Source of the DNA: Hyphomicrobiaceae bacterium
Lineage (GTDB): Bacteria > Pseudomonadota > Alphaproteobacteria > Rhizobiales > Hyphomicrobiaceae
Length of the DNA: 64,000 bases
NCBI GenBank assembly: GCA_025351355.1
Contig: JANXWC010000245.1
Coordinates: 1 to 64,000, forward strand
Direction of reading: 5' to 3'
Part shown: piece by piece, positions 33,806 to 42,651 of the stretch
How positions within the stretch are numbered: the first letter of the stretch is position 1
How the letters are laid out: each line of letters opens with the position of its first letter
The notes under the pieces: model-generated
Told to the model about the DNA's origin: nothing
Databases searched by the model: none
What the model saw: only the letters and a program-made list of their open reading frames with translations
Program-made: the position numbers and the translations under genes

Positions 33806-35566
33806 TTATCGGACAATTTCGCTCCATTTGCTGGTCGTATGGCAACTTGCACAGTTGAGCCGGCGACCGCGATGAACGTCGTCCTTCTTGTGACAATTAA
33901 CACACTGGCGGGGGCTGGTACTCGGCGTGACAGGATCGCTCAACGGCTTGGTATGACAGTCGGCACACTCAACCGACTTGTGGCGACCGGTGAGCGCAAA
34001 TCCAGTTTCGCTGACGCTGTGGGAAAACTGCTTGTTCTGCTGCTTCAGTTTGAGGTCCGCAATTTGTTGGGCAAGCGTGCGCGGCTTGACGGTGCCGAGC
34101 CCCATCGGCGCGACTTCGAAGCGGCGTTGCAATTCGGCGATCGCATCTGAAGCGGCCGTTGGGTTGACGTCTGTGGACTTCGAGGCGGACACGACCGGAG
34201 GTGGCGCGGGCACGAATTGGGTTGGTGGCGACACGGCCGTGTTTTGGTGCGGTGGATCGGGGCGCTCAGCGGTGACGGGCGGCGGCGTGGGTACGCCGGG
34301 TAAAACCATCCGCTTGGCAATTGTCGGCTGGATCTTGAGGGATGGCGACGGCAACGGTTGAGTGGCGCTGGCGTCGCTTTCCGCGTCGATAGGCACGGTG
34401 CGTACGCGACGTCCGCTCCACGGCGCTGCGGCTACTTTTGCCGCTGGGTTGACGCTTCTCACAGGTCCTTGTGTCGCGATTGGTGCCGGCGGCTGCTGCT
34501 GTGACTGCGGCGTGGACGCGGAAGCGAACCCATACTGCGCACTTGCACTGCCACCCACGCCGGCCCAATCCCAGACGGCCGCAATATGCAAGGACATGGC
34601 GACCAGCATGATCAAGAATGCCGGCAAATGAAACAAGCGCCAGCGCGCCCAGATCTGCTCGCGCACCGAGCGGGTGCCGGCGTGGCGCGCCGTGCGCATA
34701 TAAGCACCGAAATGCGTGCCGACGCGCGCGTGCAAGCGGACCTGCTCGCCCTCACTCATGCTGAGCATTTCTGCGCAGGCAGCAAGATGGGCGGCAATTG
34801 CGCGCGCGAGGCTTGCACGGCGGCGCTCCATGCGGACGCGTGCCGCCGCACTCGCCATGATGCCCCGACGCGGCGTCAACAACTCGGCATCGAACGCTTC
34901 GAGATCCCCGCCGATCTGCAGCAGTGATGGGTGCAGGGCGTCGATCGCCGCCAGGTTCGCCAAGATGGCGTCGAGTTCGGCGCGAGCGGCCTGCTTGTCG
35001 GCGTAGAACGTGGCGCTGGCTGTGGCGTAAATGAACTGGCCGACGATGCCACTGCCAGCGACCGCGAGCATCGACCATAGCGCGACGTTGGCATCGGGCG
35101 CGCCGTGGCCGAAATTGCAATGATAGAGAATGAGCACGGGGCCGGCGATGCCGAAGAGGGTGTGCAAATGAAACCAACCGCCGACGCTGCCGAGCCAGCG
35201 ACGCTTGGCCATCATCTTGCGCACTGGATAAAGCAGCAACAGCGACATCATCGCGGCGCCGACGACGCCCAGCCAGAATCGCAGGCCGCCGCCGAAGCGG
35301 ATATCGACAAGAGCTGCGCGCAGCGTCTGCACAAGCCTGTCGGCGTACGAAACCCCCAGCACGACGTCCGGCAACAGCCAGAGAATGACGCCCGGCGCCA
35401 GCGCGACGGCTGCGAGCAGGAGATAGACTGTGACCGCCGCATTACGCATGCCAAAGTGTGCGCGCGCGGGACGATCAGACGCGGCAGGAGCCACCGCCGC
35501 GACGTCCGGCGCGGCACGCGCAATTCCGGTATTTGCTGCAATCGCCAAGCTGCCCAACACTCCCAT
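33806..35566 (-). CDS. Fused cytochrome b-like / triheme cytochrome c membrane protein
   Basis: The 586-aa protein has an N-terminal membrane module (~45-345) with about five spans. Histidines sit in GGWFHLHTLFG, LILYHCNFGH and WRLFHLPAFLIMLVAMSLHIAAVWDW, spaced as in b-type heme proteins. A long Pro/Ser/Ala-rich linker (~350-475) leads to a C-terminal domain with three CxxCH motifs: CADCH at 534, CVNCH at 555 and CASCH at 572. The GRHKSVECADCH wording resembles cytochrome c7/c3-type domains. The arrangement suggests electrons entering in the membrane and leaving through periplasmic hemes. It is divergent from the ferredoxin-flavoprotein gene 148 nt away and convergent with the DUF1592 gene. 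No ribosome site decides the start. Confidence 0.82.
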   Translation of the reverse strand: MGVLGSLAIAANTGIARAAPDVAAVAPAASDRPARAHFGMRNAAVTVYLLLAAVALAPGVILWLLPDVVLGVSYADRLVQTLRAALVDIRFGGGLRFWLGVVGAAMMSLLLLYPVRKMMAKRRWLGSVGGWFHLHTLFGIAGPVLILYHCNFGHGAPDANVALWSMLAVAGSGIVGQFIYATASATFYADKQAARAELDAILANLAAIDALHPSLLQIGGDLEAFDAELLTPRRGIMASAAARVRMERRRASLARAIAAHLAACAEMLSMSEGEQVRLHARVGTHFGAYMRTARHAGTRSVREQIWARWRLFHLPAFLIMLVAMSLHIAAVWDWAGVGGSASAQYGFASASTPQSQQQPPAPIATQGPVRSVNPAAKVAAAPWSGRRVRTVPIDAESDASATQPLPSPSLKIQPTIAKRMVLPGVPTPPPVTAERPDPPHQNTAVSPPTQFVPAPPPVVSASKSTDVNPTAASDAIAELQRRFEVAPMGLGTVKPRTLAQQIADLKLKQQNKQFSHSVSETGFALTGRHKSVECADCHTKPLSDPVTPSTSPRQCVNCHKKDDVHRGRRLNCASCHTTSKWSEIVR

Positions 35567-35714
35567 CGGCGCGGATGTACCGGCCCACAGCAGGTCGTTT
35601 AGCGGACGAAGCGCGCGAGATTGTGATCATCATGTGGATTCTGCACAGACCGCTCGCCGCGGTTCTGCCACCGTCTGCCTCGCTCGTGCCGCAACACCGC
35701 GGCAGAAATGACCC

Positions 35715-37046
35715 ATGGCCGATTTTTCCATGCCCACGACCGGATCCCACTACGCCGACTACGCCATCGCGCTGGTCGCGCTGTGGCTTGTGTTCGGTGC
35801 ACTCCGCGGATGGCGCGAAAGGCGTGCTGGACGGCGCTTCGAGCAGGCTGCGGACAACGGCTCGACCGAACCGACGACGCTGCATCCCGTCATCAGCGCG
35901 GAAAAGTGCGTCGGCTGCGGCGCCTGCACGCACGCCTGCCCGGAAGGAGACATCATCGGCATGATCGGCGGCAAAGCGCAGTTGCTCGAACCGGCCTCGT
36001 GCATCGGGCACGGCGCGTGCAAGACTGCGTGCCCGGCGGGCGCGATCGAACTGGTATTCGGTTCGGCGCGGCGCGGCGTCGATATTCCCCTGCTGTCGCC
36101 GAGCTTTGAATCCAATGTTCCCGGGCTCTTTATTGCCGGCGAACTCGGCGGGATGGGCCTGGTCGCCAACGCCATCGAACAAGGGCGACAAGCGATGGAA
36201 GCTATCGCGAAGCGCGTGGCGGCCAAAGCGCCGTCCGAGCCAGGACGCTACGACGTGATCATCGTCGGCGGCGGGCCAGCAGGGATCAGCGCCAGCCTAA
36301 CGGCGAAACAGAGGGGCCTCAATCATCTGACGCTGGAGCAGGATACGCTTGGCGGAACCGTGGCCCACTATCCACGCGCCAAGGTCGTCATGACACGGCC
36401 GGCCATGCTGCCGCTTTACGGCAAGGTGCGCCTCAGGCGCGTGCGCAAAGAGCGCCTGCTGTCGCTGTGGCAGGACGTCATTGCCAAGACCGGAATTAAA
36501 ATTCATCAAGGCGTGCGCGTGGAGCGTATAACGCCGGCGAGTGGCGGTTTTGATGTGGCGACATCGGCAGGGAGCGTGCACGCCAAGTCGGTCCTGCTCG
36601 CCACAGGTCGGCGCGGTTCGCCGAGGCGGCTGGGTGTGCCAGGCGAGCAACTATCGAAAGTGACCTATCGGTTAGAACACGCGGCGCACTATCGCGGCAG
36701 GCACGTGCTGGTCGTCGGCGGCGGCGAAAGCGCGTTGGAGACGGTGATTGCGCTCGCGCGCCAACCTTTCAAAAGCCTGACACTGTGCTATCGCGGCGAC
36801 GTGCTGTCACGCGCGCGGCCCGCTATTCGCCAGAGCTTTGATGCCGCGGCCAAGTCTGCCCCCGTTCGTGTCGTGTTGCAGGCGCACGTGAGGTCGATCG
36901 AGCCAACGCGAGTGTTGATCGAGCGCGACGGAGAAACCCACGCATTGCCCAACGATGCGGTAATAATTTGCGCTGGCGGCGTGCTGCCGACGTCGTTGCT
37001 CGATAATATTGGTGTGTCCGTCGAACGCAAATTCGGCATAGCGTAG
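35715..37046 (+). CDS. Membrane-anchored ferredoxin/flavoprotein oxidoreductase, apparently circularly permuted
   Basis: A 443-aa protein with one N-terminal span (YADYAIALVALWLVFGAL). A two-cluster ferredoxin domain follows: C65-x2-C68-x2-C71-x3-C75, then C96-x2-H99-x2-C102-x3-C106, where the second Cys is His. Next comes VPGLFIAGELGGMGLVANAIEQGRQA (135-160), the segment that in thioredoxin-reductase-like enzymes closes the FAD domain at the C-terminus. Only then comes the FAD Rossmann motif VIIVGGGPAG (181-190) and the NAD(P) motif VLVVGGGESALE. The chain ends soon after ICAGGVLPTSLLDNIG, without a terminal GD motif. So the flavin domain looks circularly permuted behind the ferredoxin. It probably moves electrons between NAD(P)H, flavin and the divergent cytochrome. 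Confidence 0.85.
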   Translation: MADFSMPTTGSHYADYAIALVALWLVFGALRGWRERRAGRRFEQAADNGSTEPTTLHPVISAEKCVGCGACTHACPEGDIIGMIGGKAQLLEPASCIGHGACKTACPAGAIELVFGSARRGVDIPLLSPSFESNVPGLFIAGELGGMGLVANAIEQGRQAMEAIAKRVAAKAPSEPGRYDVIIVGGGPAGISASLTAKQRGLNHLTLEQDTLGGTVAHYPRAKVVMTRPAMLPLYGKVRLRRVRKERLLSLWQDVIAKTGIKIHQGVRVERITPASGGFDVATSAGSVHAKSVLLATGRRGSPRRLGVPGEQLSKVTYRLEHAAHYRGRHVLVVGGGESALETVIALARQPFKSLTLCYRGDVLSRARPAIRQSFDAAAKSAPVRVVLQAHVRSIEPTRVLIERDGETHALPNDAVIICAGGVLPTSLLDNIGVSVERKFGIA

Positions 37047-37889
37047 AGATGTGCGAATGACATTCTACGCTGTTTTTGTATTGTCAGCAATTTTGCGGTT
37101 TAAAAGCCGAACGGTGCGGCATGTTCGAAATTACAAGTTCGAGATAAAAATCAAGCACACCTAAAACAAATTCACCAACCCCGTCTTGATCTCGTCAAGA
37201 TAAAGGCGTGAACCGCTGCCGGACGGTGACGGCTCCCCGCGTCGGGGAGGGAGGTGTGTGGCGGTGCGGAAAGCAACCACCATCCGGCAACGGAACGCGA
37301 TGCCAGCCTTGCCTATTCGGCACGCCGGAATTCTACGCTAGATATTCGCGCGCTTGGAACTGGCCTAGAACTCCAGACTTTATCTTCAGTCCAAGCCAAC
37401 TTTTATTTACGCCAAACCGCGAGCAGCGGGATCGGCCAAGAATTTCGGGGACGATGGCGAAGCGGGGATCCACCATCGTCCCTTCCGGAGGAGTGCCTTG
37501 CGGCTCTCTACCGAATTCAAGCAAACTGAATTCAAGAACGCCGAATCCAACGTTGCTTTATGTTCAGTCGGCAGCGGACGGCTCAATTGGAACACGCCCA
37601 CAGCACCAGATTTCTGCATTCCCCGATTTCTACCCCAGGCCCAGTTATTCATCGTCCTAGTGCGCCGCGGCGCCGTGTCGATGATCGTATTAACGGCTTC
37701 GATCGTGACGACTTTTCGGCGGTGATGAGGCTTTTTGGAGATATTTACCATCACATTCACTGCAACATTCGGCAATGCTGTTGAAGGATAATTTGTTTTG
37801 ATACGCATGAATGCGAAACGGCGCGACATCCCGCGAGATACCACGCCCCGTTAAATAACAAATGCGGAAACTGATGATTTGCCGACGAC
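37047..37889. other. 843-nt stretch without a recognisable gene
   Basis: Base composition is clearly lower in GC than in the neighbours, especially 37047-37190 and 37700-37860. Several overlapping frames of 60-150 codons exist on both strands, but none has a ribosome site, codon bias or family resemblance. No tRNA-like cloverleaf, transposase remnant or clear inverted repeat was found. It could be a decayed island or carry an unrecognised RNA. Confidence 0.55.
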
Positions 37890-38705
37890 TTAGTTGAAGT
37901 GGAAGGAAACGCCGGCACGCACAACATTGACGTCCTGTTTGATGTTTTGGGCGGTGGAATTCCAAGTCAGCGACGTATCGGTATAGGCGAAATGCAAGGC
38001 TTCCAGGCGCGTTGATATTTGTGGCGAAAATTTATACTCAACACCACCGCCGAAGACATAACCGGCACGCGGACCGTCAGAACTGGCGTTAGACGACGGT
38101 GAGCTCAGTAAAAGCTTGCGATCCGTCATGGCGATGCCGCCGGTGCCGTAAAAGAGGGCTTGACCGAACAACAGACCAGCGCGGCCACGCACGGTGGATG
38201 TCCAGCCGTCCCGCAGCAAGAAGGAATTGCCGCCGTTGGTACTGGCCGCGCTGGTCGAGCCGACCGTCAGATCGCTCTCGACGCCGACGACAAATTGCTT
38301 GACCTGCACGTTGTAGCCGAAATGGCCGCCGGCCTGCAGTCCGCTTTGCCAGGCGTTCGAAAAATTCGCGCCGCTTACGACGGAATCGGACCAGCGAAAG
38401 CCTCCCTGTGCGCCGACATAGAGGCCGTTCCAAATGGCCGGCGGCGTATCAACCGGCGGCCGCGGATCGCGACCAACGTTGCGGCGCGGGATTTCGTAGC
38501 GCGGGGCAGGCCGCTCGGAATAGACGCCGTCGCGCGGGGTACCATCGAGCGGACGGCGAGGGCCTTGCAAGTACGGCTGAGTATAGGGTCCGCTGCCGGT
38601 TGCGTAAGATTGAGCTGCGGCGGTCGACGGCAGCAGCAGCGTCGGCGCCCACGTCAAAGCAAGGAAGACCACGGACGCTCCGGCGCCCCGCTCGAAGTTG
38701 ATCAT
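37890..38705 (-). CDS. Omp25-like outer-membrane beta-barrel protein
   Basis: This is a 271-aa exported protein. The signal peptide (VVFLALTWAPTLLLPSTAAAQ) and a Pro/Tyr-rich spacer (~35-90) precede an eight-stranded barrel. The barrel starts NGLYVGAQGGFRWSD and shows alternating strands GLQAGGHFGYNVQ, FVVGVESDLTVG, TSTVRGRAGLLFG, FYGTGGIAM, GYVFGGGVEYKF, STRLEALHFAY and finally VVRAGVSFHFN. This is the layout of Omp25/RopB/Omp31 porin-like proteins of Hyphomicrobiales. The last residue is Asn after Phe rather than a terminal Phe. It probably sits in the outer membrane for envelope stability. It is divergent from the SDR gene at 38854. Confidence 0.9.
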   Translation of the reverse strand: MINFERGAGASVVFLALTWAPTLLLPSTAAAQSYATGSGPYTQPYLQGPRRPLDGTPRDGVYSERPAPRYEIPRRNVGRDPRPPVDTPPAIWNGLYVGAQGGFRWSDSVVSGANFSNAWQSGLQAGGHFGYNVQVKQFVVGVESDLTVGSTSAASTNGGNSFLLRDGWTSTVRGRAGLLFGQALFYGTGGIAMTDRKLLLSSPSSNASSDGPRAGYVFGGGVEYKFSPQISTRLEALHFAYTDTSLTWNSTAQNIKQDVNVVRAGVSFHFN

Positions 38706-38853
38706 GTACTATCCTCACGCAATACAAAACAGGATCGGACCGATGCTGCGCATCATCCACGCGTTGGAAAGTGCCGCCAATGTGTTACCATTCTGTTAAT
38801 CTTGACGAAGTGTTACTGCGCACTTTGCAATTGTCAGCAAGCGAGCCTCCCCC

Positions 38854-39546
38854 ATGATCACCTGTCTCATTACCGGCGCAAACCGTGGCATCGGCCTGGA
38901 ACTGGCGCGCCACTACGCCGGCAGTGGTGCCACCGTGTTGGCGACCGCGCGTCATCCGGAAACGGCAACGGAGCTGGCAAAGCTGGCCGCTGCCCATCCG
39001 ACTTTGCAAATCCTGGCGCTGGACGTGACAGACCCGGTGAGTTGCGAACGGCTGGCGGCCTCGCTGAAGGGTCGGGCCATCGATCGCCTGATCGCCAATG
39101 CCGGGGTGATCGGCCCGCGTGGCGGGCTGGCTGATCCAACCAACACCGCCAAGCTGTGGGCGGACGTACTGGCCGTCAACGTCACCGGCGTATTTCTGAC
39201 GGTACGGTCCTTGGCCGATAACGTGACGGCGGCCAAGGGCGGCAGGATCGCCATCATCTCGTCGCGCATGGGCTCGTCGACGGCGGCGGCGGGATCAAGC
39301 TACCTCTACCGTGCGTCGAAGGCAGCGGCGGCCAATCTCGGGGCCAATTTTGCGACCGAGTTAAAGCCGAAGGGCGTTGCGGTCGGGGTTTATCATCCGG
39401 GATGGGTGAAGACCGACATGGGCGGTGCCGGAGCCGACATCGCGCCGGCCGTCAGTGCCGCCGGTCTCGCACAGCGGATCGAGCACCTGAGCCTCACCAC
39501 TACCGGCGTGTTCGAAGACTACGCCGGGGCGCCGATCGCCTATTGA
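38854..39546 (+). CDS. Short-chain dehydrogenase/reductase
   Basis: The 230-aa SDR has the cofactor motif TGANRGIG (residues ~7-14), LDVTD, NAG in LIANAGVIG, the catalytic Ser in AIISSRMGSS and the YxxxK pair in YLYRASK. The sequence resembles the C-factor/sniffer-like classical SDRs. The VLATAR end of beta-2, with an Arg, favours NADP(H). The substrate is unknown. The ATG follows a CCTCCCCC run, so no clear Shine-Dalgarno site is seen. It is divergent from the outer-membrane protein gene and followed by a GH114-like gene in the same direction. Confidence 0.9.
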   Translation: MITCLITGANRGIGLELARHYAGSGATVLATARHPETATELAKLAAAHPTLQILALDVTDPVSCERLAASLKGRAIDRLIANAGVIGPRGGLADPTNTAKLWADVLAVNVTGVFLTVRSLADNVTAAKGGRIAIISSRMGSSTAAAGSSYLYRASKAAAANLGANFATELKPKGVAVGVYHPGWVKTDMGGAGADIAPAVSAAGLAQRIEHLSLTTTGVFEDYAGAPIAY

Positions 39547-39701
39547 GCGCAAAACGGGGATAAGTCGGCACCGACGTGTCCACAATGCCGGCGGACCATG
39601 CCAATAGAGCCGTTAACAGGCGCTGCTCGGACCGGCCTATCCCCCCTTTGGCTGCAGCGCGTATACTGCCACATCAGCCCTGTGACCGGATGCGACCGAC
39701 C

Positions 39702-40784
39702 ATGACTGCGAGCCAGCTTCCCCTTCTGATCGGCCTACTCATCGCGCTTGCTATTGTGCTGGTGCTGATCGTCCGGCAATTGCGCGGCGGCGCCTCCCTT
39801 CAACTGCCACAGGGACCGGACACAACTGCCGCGCCGCAAGTCGCACCGCACGCTACGCGCTTTCCTGCGGCAACTTCGCGTGCAACGTCGACACCAACGC
39901 GAGCGAGTGCACCCAGCACTGCCGGGTCGGTGCCGGTGATCGCGTCGTGGGGCTATCAACTTCAGAACTTGGACCTCGACAACGCCGCCCACTCGCCGTT
40001 CGACCTGCTGGTCATCGACACGACGCTGGACGGGTCCGACGAAACCACTTTGACGGCCGCGCAAATCGAGCGCCTCAAGCGCAAATCCGACGGCAACCGT
40101 CGCTTGGTGCTGGCCTATCTCTCCATCGGCGAAGCAGAAAGCTATCGAACCTATTGGGACAAGCAATGGAAGCGCAATAAACCGGAATGGCTGCTCGGTG
40201 AAAACCCCGAGTGGAAGGAAAACTACGCCGTTTGCTTCTGGCATCCCGGTTGGCAGGCGATCATGTGCGGCTCGCCAGAGGCGCGACTCGACATGGTCAT
40301 GGCTGCCGGTTTCGACGGCGTCTATCTCGACAAATGCGACGTCTACGAAGACTTGAAGCGCCGCTATAAATCGGTGGCCGGCAGCCGCCCGGACATCGAG
40401 GCCGACATGGTAGCCTTCATTGCGCAACTGTCGGCATATGCGAAGGCGCGCAACCCGGCGTTCATGGTCGTCATGCAGAACGCCGAGGAACTGTTGGAGC
40501 GTGACGATCTGCGCGCCAACCTCGACGGTGTCGCCAAGGAAGAACTTGTCTATGGCGGCTACGGCCCGGAAAAACTCAATCCGGCGGATGATTTCAAGTC
40601 GTCGCGCGGGTTGCTAGATCTGATGCGACGCGACAGCAAGCTGGTGCTCGTCGTCGAATATCTCGACGACCAGACCAAAGCCAACCACGCTTCCGAACTG
40701 CTCGCCCCGCTCGGCTTCGTGCTCTACGTAGCGCCCAAAGATCGCGAGTTGAAGCGACTGAATTACGAGGTGTTGAGCGCTTGA
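39702..40784 (+). CDS. GH114-like glycoside hydrolase (endo-alpha-1,4-polygalactosaminidase type)
   Basis: This protein of about 360 aa is anchored by an N-terminal span (LPLLIGLLIALAIVLVLIVRQL), followed by a low-complexity Pro/Thr/Ala linker (~30-75). The TIM-barrel domain begins VIASWGYQLQNLDL and has FDLLVIDTT, LAYLSIGEAESYRTYW, FDGVYLDKCDVYEDL and VMQNAEELL. These match the TM1410/MJ1477 family related to GH114, with the acidic residues at strand ends as probable catalytic groups. The natural polymer is unknown for most members; cell-surface galactosaminoglycan is one known substrate. Starts at 39690 and 39702 are both possible and neither has a good ribosome site. Confidence 0.85.
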   Translation: MTASQLPLLIGLLIALAIVLVLIVRQLRGGASLQLPQGPDTTAAPQVAPHATRFPAATSRATSTPTRASAPSTAGSVPVIASWGYQLQNLDLDNAAHSPFDLLVIDTTLDGSDETTLTAAQIERLKRKSDGNRRLVLAYLSIGEAESYRTYWDKQWKRNKPEWLLGENPEWKENYAVCFWHPGWQAIMCGSPEARLDMVMAAGFDGVYLDKCDVYEDLKRRYKSVAGSRPDIEADMVAFIAQLSAYAKARNPAFMVVMQNAEELLERDDLRANLDGVAKEELVYGGYGPEKLNPADDFKSSRGLLDLMRRDSKLVLVVEYLDDQTKANHASELLAPLGFVLYVAPKDRELKRLNYEVLSA

Positions 40785-40919
40785 TGATCTGGTTCAACCA
40801 CTGCCAGCGGGGTCAATCCCGGGTTATCACAACTCGCGTGGCCTGATCATTTTTTGAAACCTTCAGCAGTCAGTTCCGTAACTCCATGAGCTCAACGGGG
40901 AGCATTCAAGGAGTTACTC

Positions 40920-41729
40920 ATGCAGTATCGCACAACAAATCAATTTGTTAAAACTGTGGTCCTAGTGTCAGCAGCAGCAGTGGCCGTAGCGCTGGCAACT
41001 GCGGCGGCATCGGCAGCGACAGTCGCTGGACTGATTGATGGAAAGACCCTTGTCTGGATAGATACCGACGCCAAGAAAGTAACGAAAACTGTTGCAATTC
41101 AAGGTGGGCCGTTAGTAGGCATCGACGTTCGCCCGGCTGACAAAATGCTTTACGGCGTTACTGCAGATGGCAAAATCGTGACGATCGATGCTTCGACCGG
41201 GGCAACGACAATGAAGAGCCAGATCAGCGAAAAGCTGCCGGCGAACGTGGAGATGGTTGTTGATTTCAATCCAGTAGCGGACCGTCTCCGCGTCATGGGT
41301 AGCGATGGCACCAGTTTGCGCATCAATGTGGATGATGGCAAAGCAACCGTCGACGGTCGACTGAAATATGCCGAGACCGACGCCATGAAGGGCAAAACGC
41401 CCAAGATTGGGCTAGGCGCCTATACCAACAGTATCGCCGGAACCAAAGAAACAGCGCTTTATGATATCGATCTGGCGACTGCAACTCTCGTCAAGCAGGC
41501 CCCGCCGAACGATGGCATCTTGAACACCGTAGGTCCTCTCGGCATCAAACTCGACGGCGGTGCCGCATTCGACATTTCGTCAGATGACAAGGGAGGCAAT
41601 TCGGCTTGGTTGCTCGTCGGAAACGTGCTCCATTCCGTCGACCTTGCTACGGGCAAGGCCACGCCAAGTATGACGATCGAAGGCTTGACCGGTCGCGTAA
41701 CCGATATGGCGGTGATGCCAAGCAAGTGA
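40920..41729 (+). CDS. DUF4394 exported protein
   Basis: A 269-aa protein with a signal peptide (VVLVSAAAVAVALATAAASA) followed by a repetitive beta-rich fold typical of DUF4394: GLIDGKTLVWIDTDAKKV, GPLVGIDVRPADKMLYGVTADGKIVTID, VVDFNPVADRLRVMGSDGTSLRINVDDG, and the late ALYDIDLATATLVKQAPPNDGILNTVGPLG. The repeats of 'x-LYGVTADGKI-x-TID' suggest a beta-propeller in the periplasm or outside the cell. The ribosome site AAGGAGTT is ideal, so expression may be high. It stands alone, with hairpins downstream. The biochemical role of the family is not known. Confidence 0.88.
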   Translation: MQYRTTNQFVKTVVLVSAAAVAVALATAAASAATVAGLIDGKTLVWIDTDAKKVTKTVAIQGGPLVGIDVRPADKMLYGVTADGKIVTIDASTGATTMKSQISEKLPANVEMVVDFNPVADRLRVMGSDGTSLRINVDDGKATVDGRLKYAETDAMKGKTPKIGLGAYTNSIAGTKETALYDIDLATATLVKQAPPNDGILNTVGPLGIKLDGGAAFDISSDDKGGNSAWLLVGNVLHSVDLATGKATPSMTIEGLTGRVTDMAVMPSK

Positions 41730-41848
41730 ACTGAAAGTATTTGGAGGTCGACGGAGGAGCATCCGCCGGGCTCCCACGTCACGACAGCAAGTTCGATTGC
41801 GCTTTGGGCGTGACAGCAGAGTTCAGACCTGCATCCTACACAACTGAT

Positions 41849-41877
41849 ACCGACGGTCAAAAACAATGACCGTCGGT
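41849..41877. terminator. Hairpin 1 between convergent genes
   Basis: ACCGACGGTCA (41849-41859) and TGACCGTCGGT (41867-41877) form a perfect 11-bp stem with an A-rich 7-nt loop. It lies between the DUF4394 gene (+) and the tspO-like gene (-). The loop AAAACAA rather than a T tract argues for a repeat or processing element as much as for a terminator. Confidence 0.5.
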
Positions 41878-41925
41878 TTCAGATTCTTTGTTTGCGCGCG
41901 GCCGCCCCACCACCCCCGCGCACGC

Positions 41926-41958
41926 ATACCATCGGTCAAGAATAATGACCGCTGGTAT
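41926..41958. terminator. Hairpin 2, related to hairpin 1
   Basis: ATACCATCGGTCA (41926-41938) pairs at 12 of 13 positions with TGACCGCTGGTAT (41946-41958). The core CGGTCAAxAAxAATGACCG is shared with hairpin 1, 79 nt away, so the two are diverged copies of one palindrome. It is 15 nt from the tspO-like stop codon. Confidence 0.5.
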
Positions 41959-41972
41959 AAGCCTGGTTTCAT

Positions 41973-42467
41973 TCAGCCATTCATCCGCCAGATCGCAAAA
42001 TTGAGCGCCGTGGCATAGCTCACCCAGGCGAGATAGGGCACCACCAGCACCGCACTCGCCGGACTGGTGCGCCGTACGCTCCCCGCGAATAGCGCGATGA
42101 CGATCAGCAGCGCCACGATGTCGATCAACGCCAGATCCGGCCGATGCAGGCCGAAAAATAGCCAAGTCCAGGCGGCGTTCAAGACGAGTTGCAGGCCCCA
42201 TAAGCCTATCGTGAAAACACCGGAGCCGGCCCGCCAGGCGCGTGCGCCGGCGATGGCGATCATGATATAGAGCAGCGTCCAGACCGGCGCGAACAGTCCG
42301 TTCGGCGGCGTCCATGTCGGCTTTTGCAAGGTTGCGTACCACGTACCCGGACCGATCAAGCCGCCGACCGATGCCGCCAATGTGGTCACAGCGAAAAACA
42401 CGGCATAGACCTGCCAACTTGCCCGCGGCGCCTGTATCGGCCTCGGTGTCATTTCGCCGTCACGCAT
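41973..42467 (-). CDS. tspO: TspO/MBR family tryptophan-rich sensory protein
   Basis: The 164-aa protein has five membrane helices, the TspO fold. Signature elements are GTWYATLQKPTWTPPNGLFAPVWTLLYIMIAIAGARAWR, with the W-x-P-P loop that binds porphyrins and cholesterol-like ligands, and LQLVLNAAWTWLFFGLHRPDLALIDI in helices 3-4. TspO proteins bind and may degrade tetrapyrroles and in photosynthetic alphaproteobacteria modulate pigment genes with oxygen. GGGGAG eight bases upstream supports the ATG at 42467. It is convergent with the DUF4394 gene and divergent from the coiled-coil protein gene. Confidence 0.95.
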   Translation of the reverse strand: MRDGEMTPRPIQAPRASWQVYAVFFAVTTLAASVGGLIGPGTWYATLQKPTWTPPNGLFAPVWTLLYIMIAIAGARAWRAGSGVFTIGLWGLQLVLNAAWTWLFFGLHRPDLALIDIVALLIVIALFAGSVRRTSPASAVLVVPYLAWVSYATALNFAIWRMNG

Positions 42468-42651
42468 TTCGACTGCTCCCCGACCGATTTATTTGACCAA
42501 CAACGGAGAACGTCAGTCACACTGTTTTGGTTCAACGGGCCCGCTCATTTCCTTGTGAATCGCACCATCTCCCCACCCCATACACGGGCGCCGCAACATC
42601 GTATTGCCCAAATCGGGACGCTTAAAGACGGCGTGAATGGAGGGTTGCGTC

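Noticed and set aside
37208-37660. 150-codon frame and other short frames in the 37-kb gap, including an ESNHHP-like reading suggestive of an antisense tRNA
   Set aside because: No T-arm GGTTCGA, acceptor stem or cloverleaf could be found, and no frame has a ribosome site or a sensible product.
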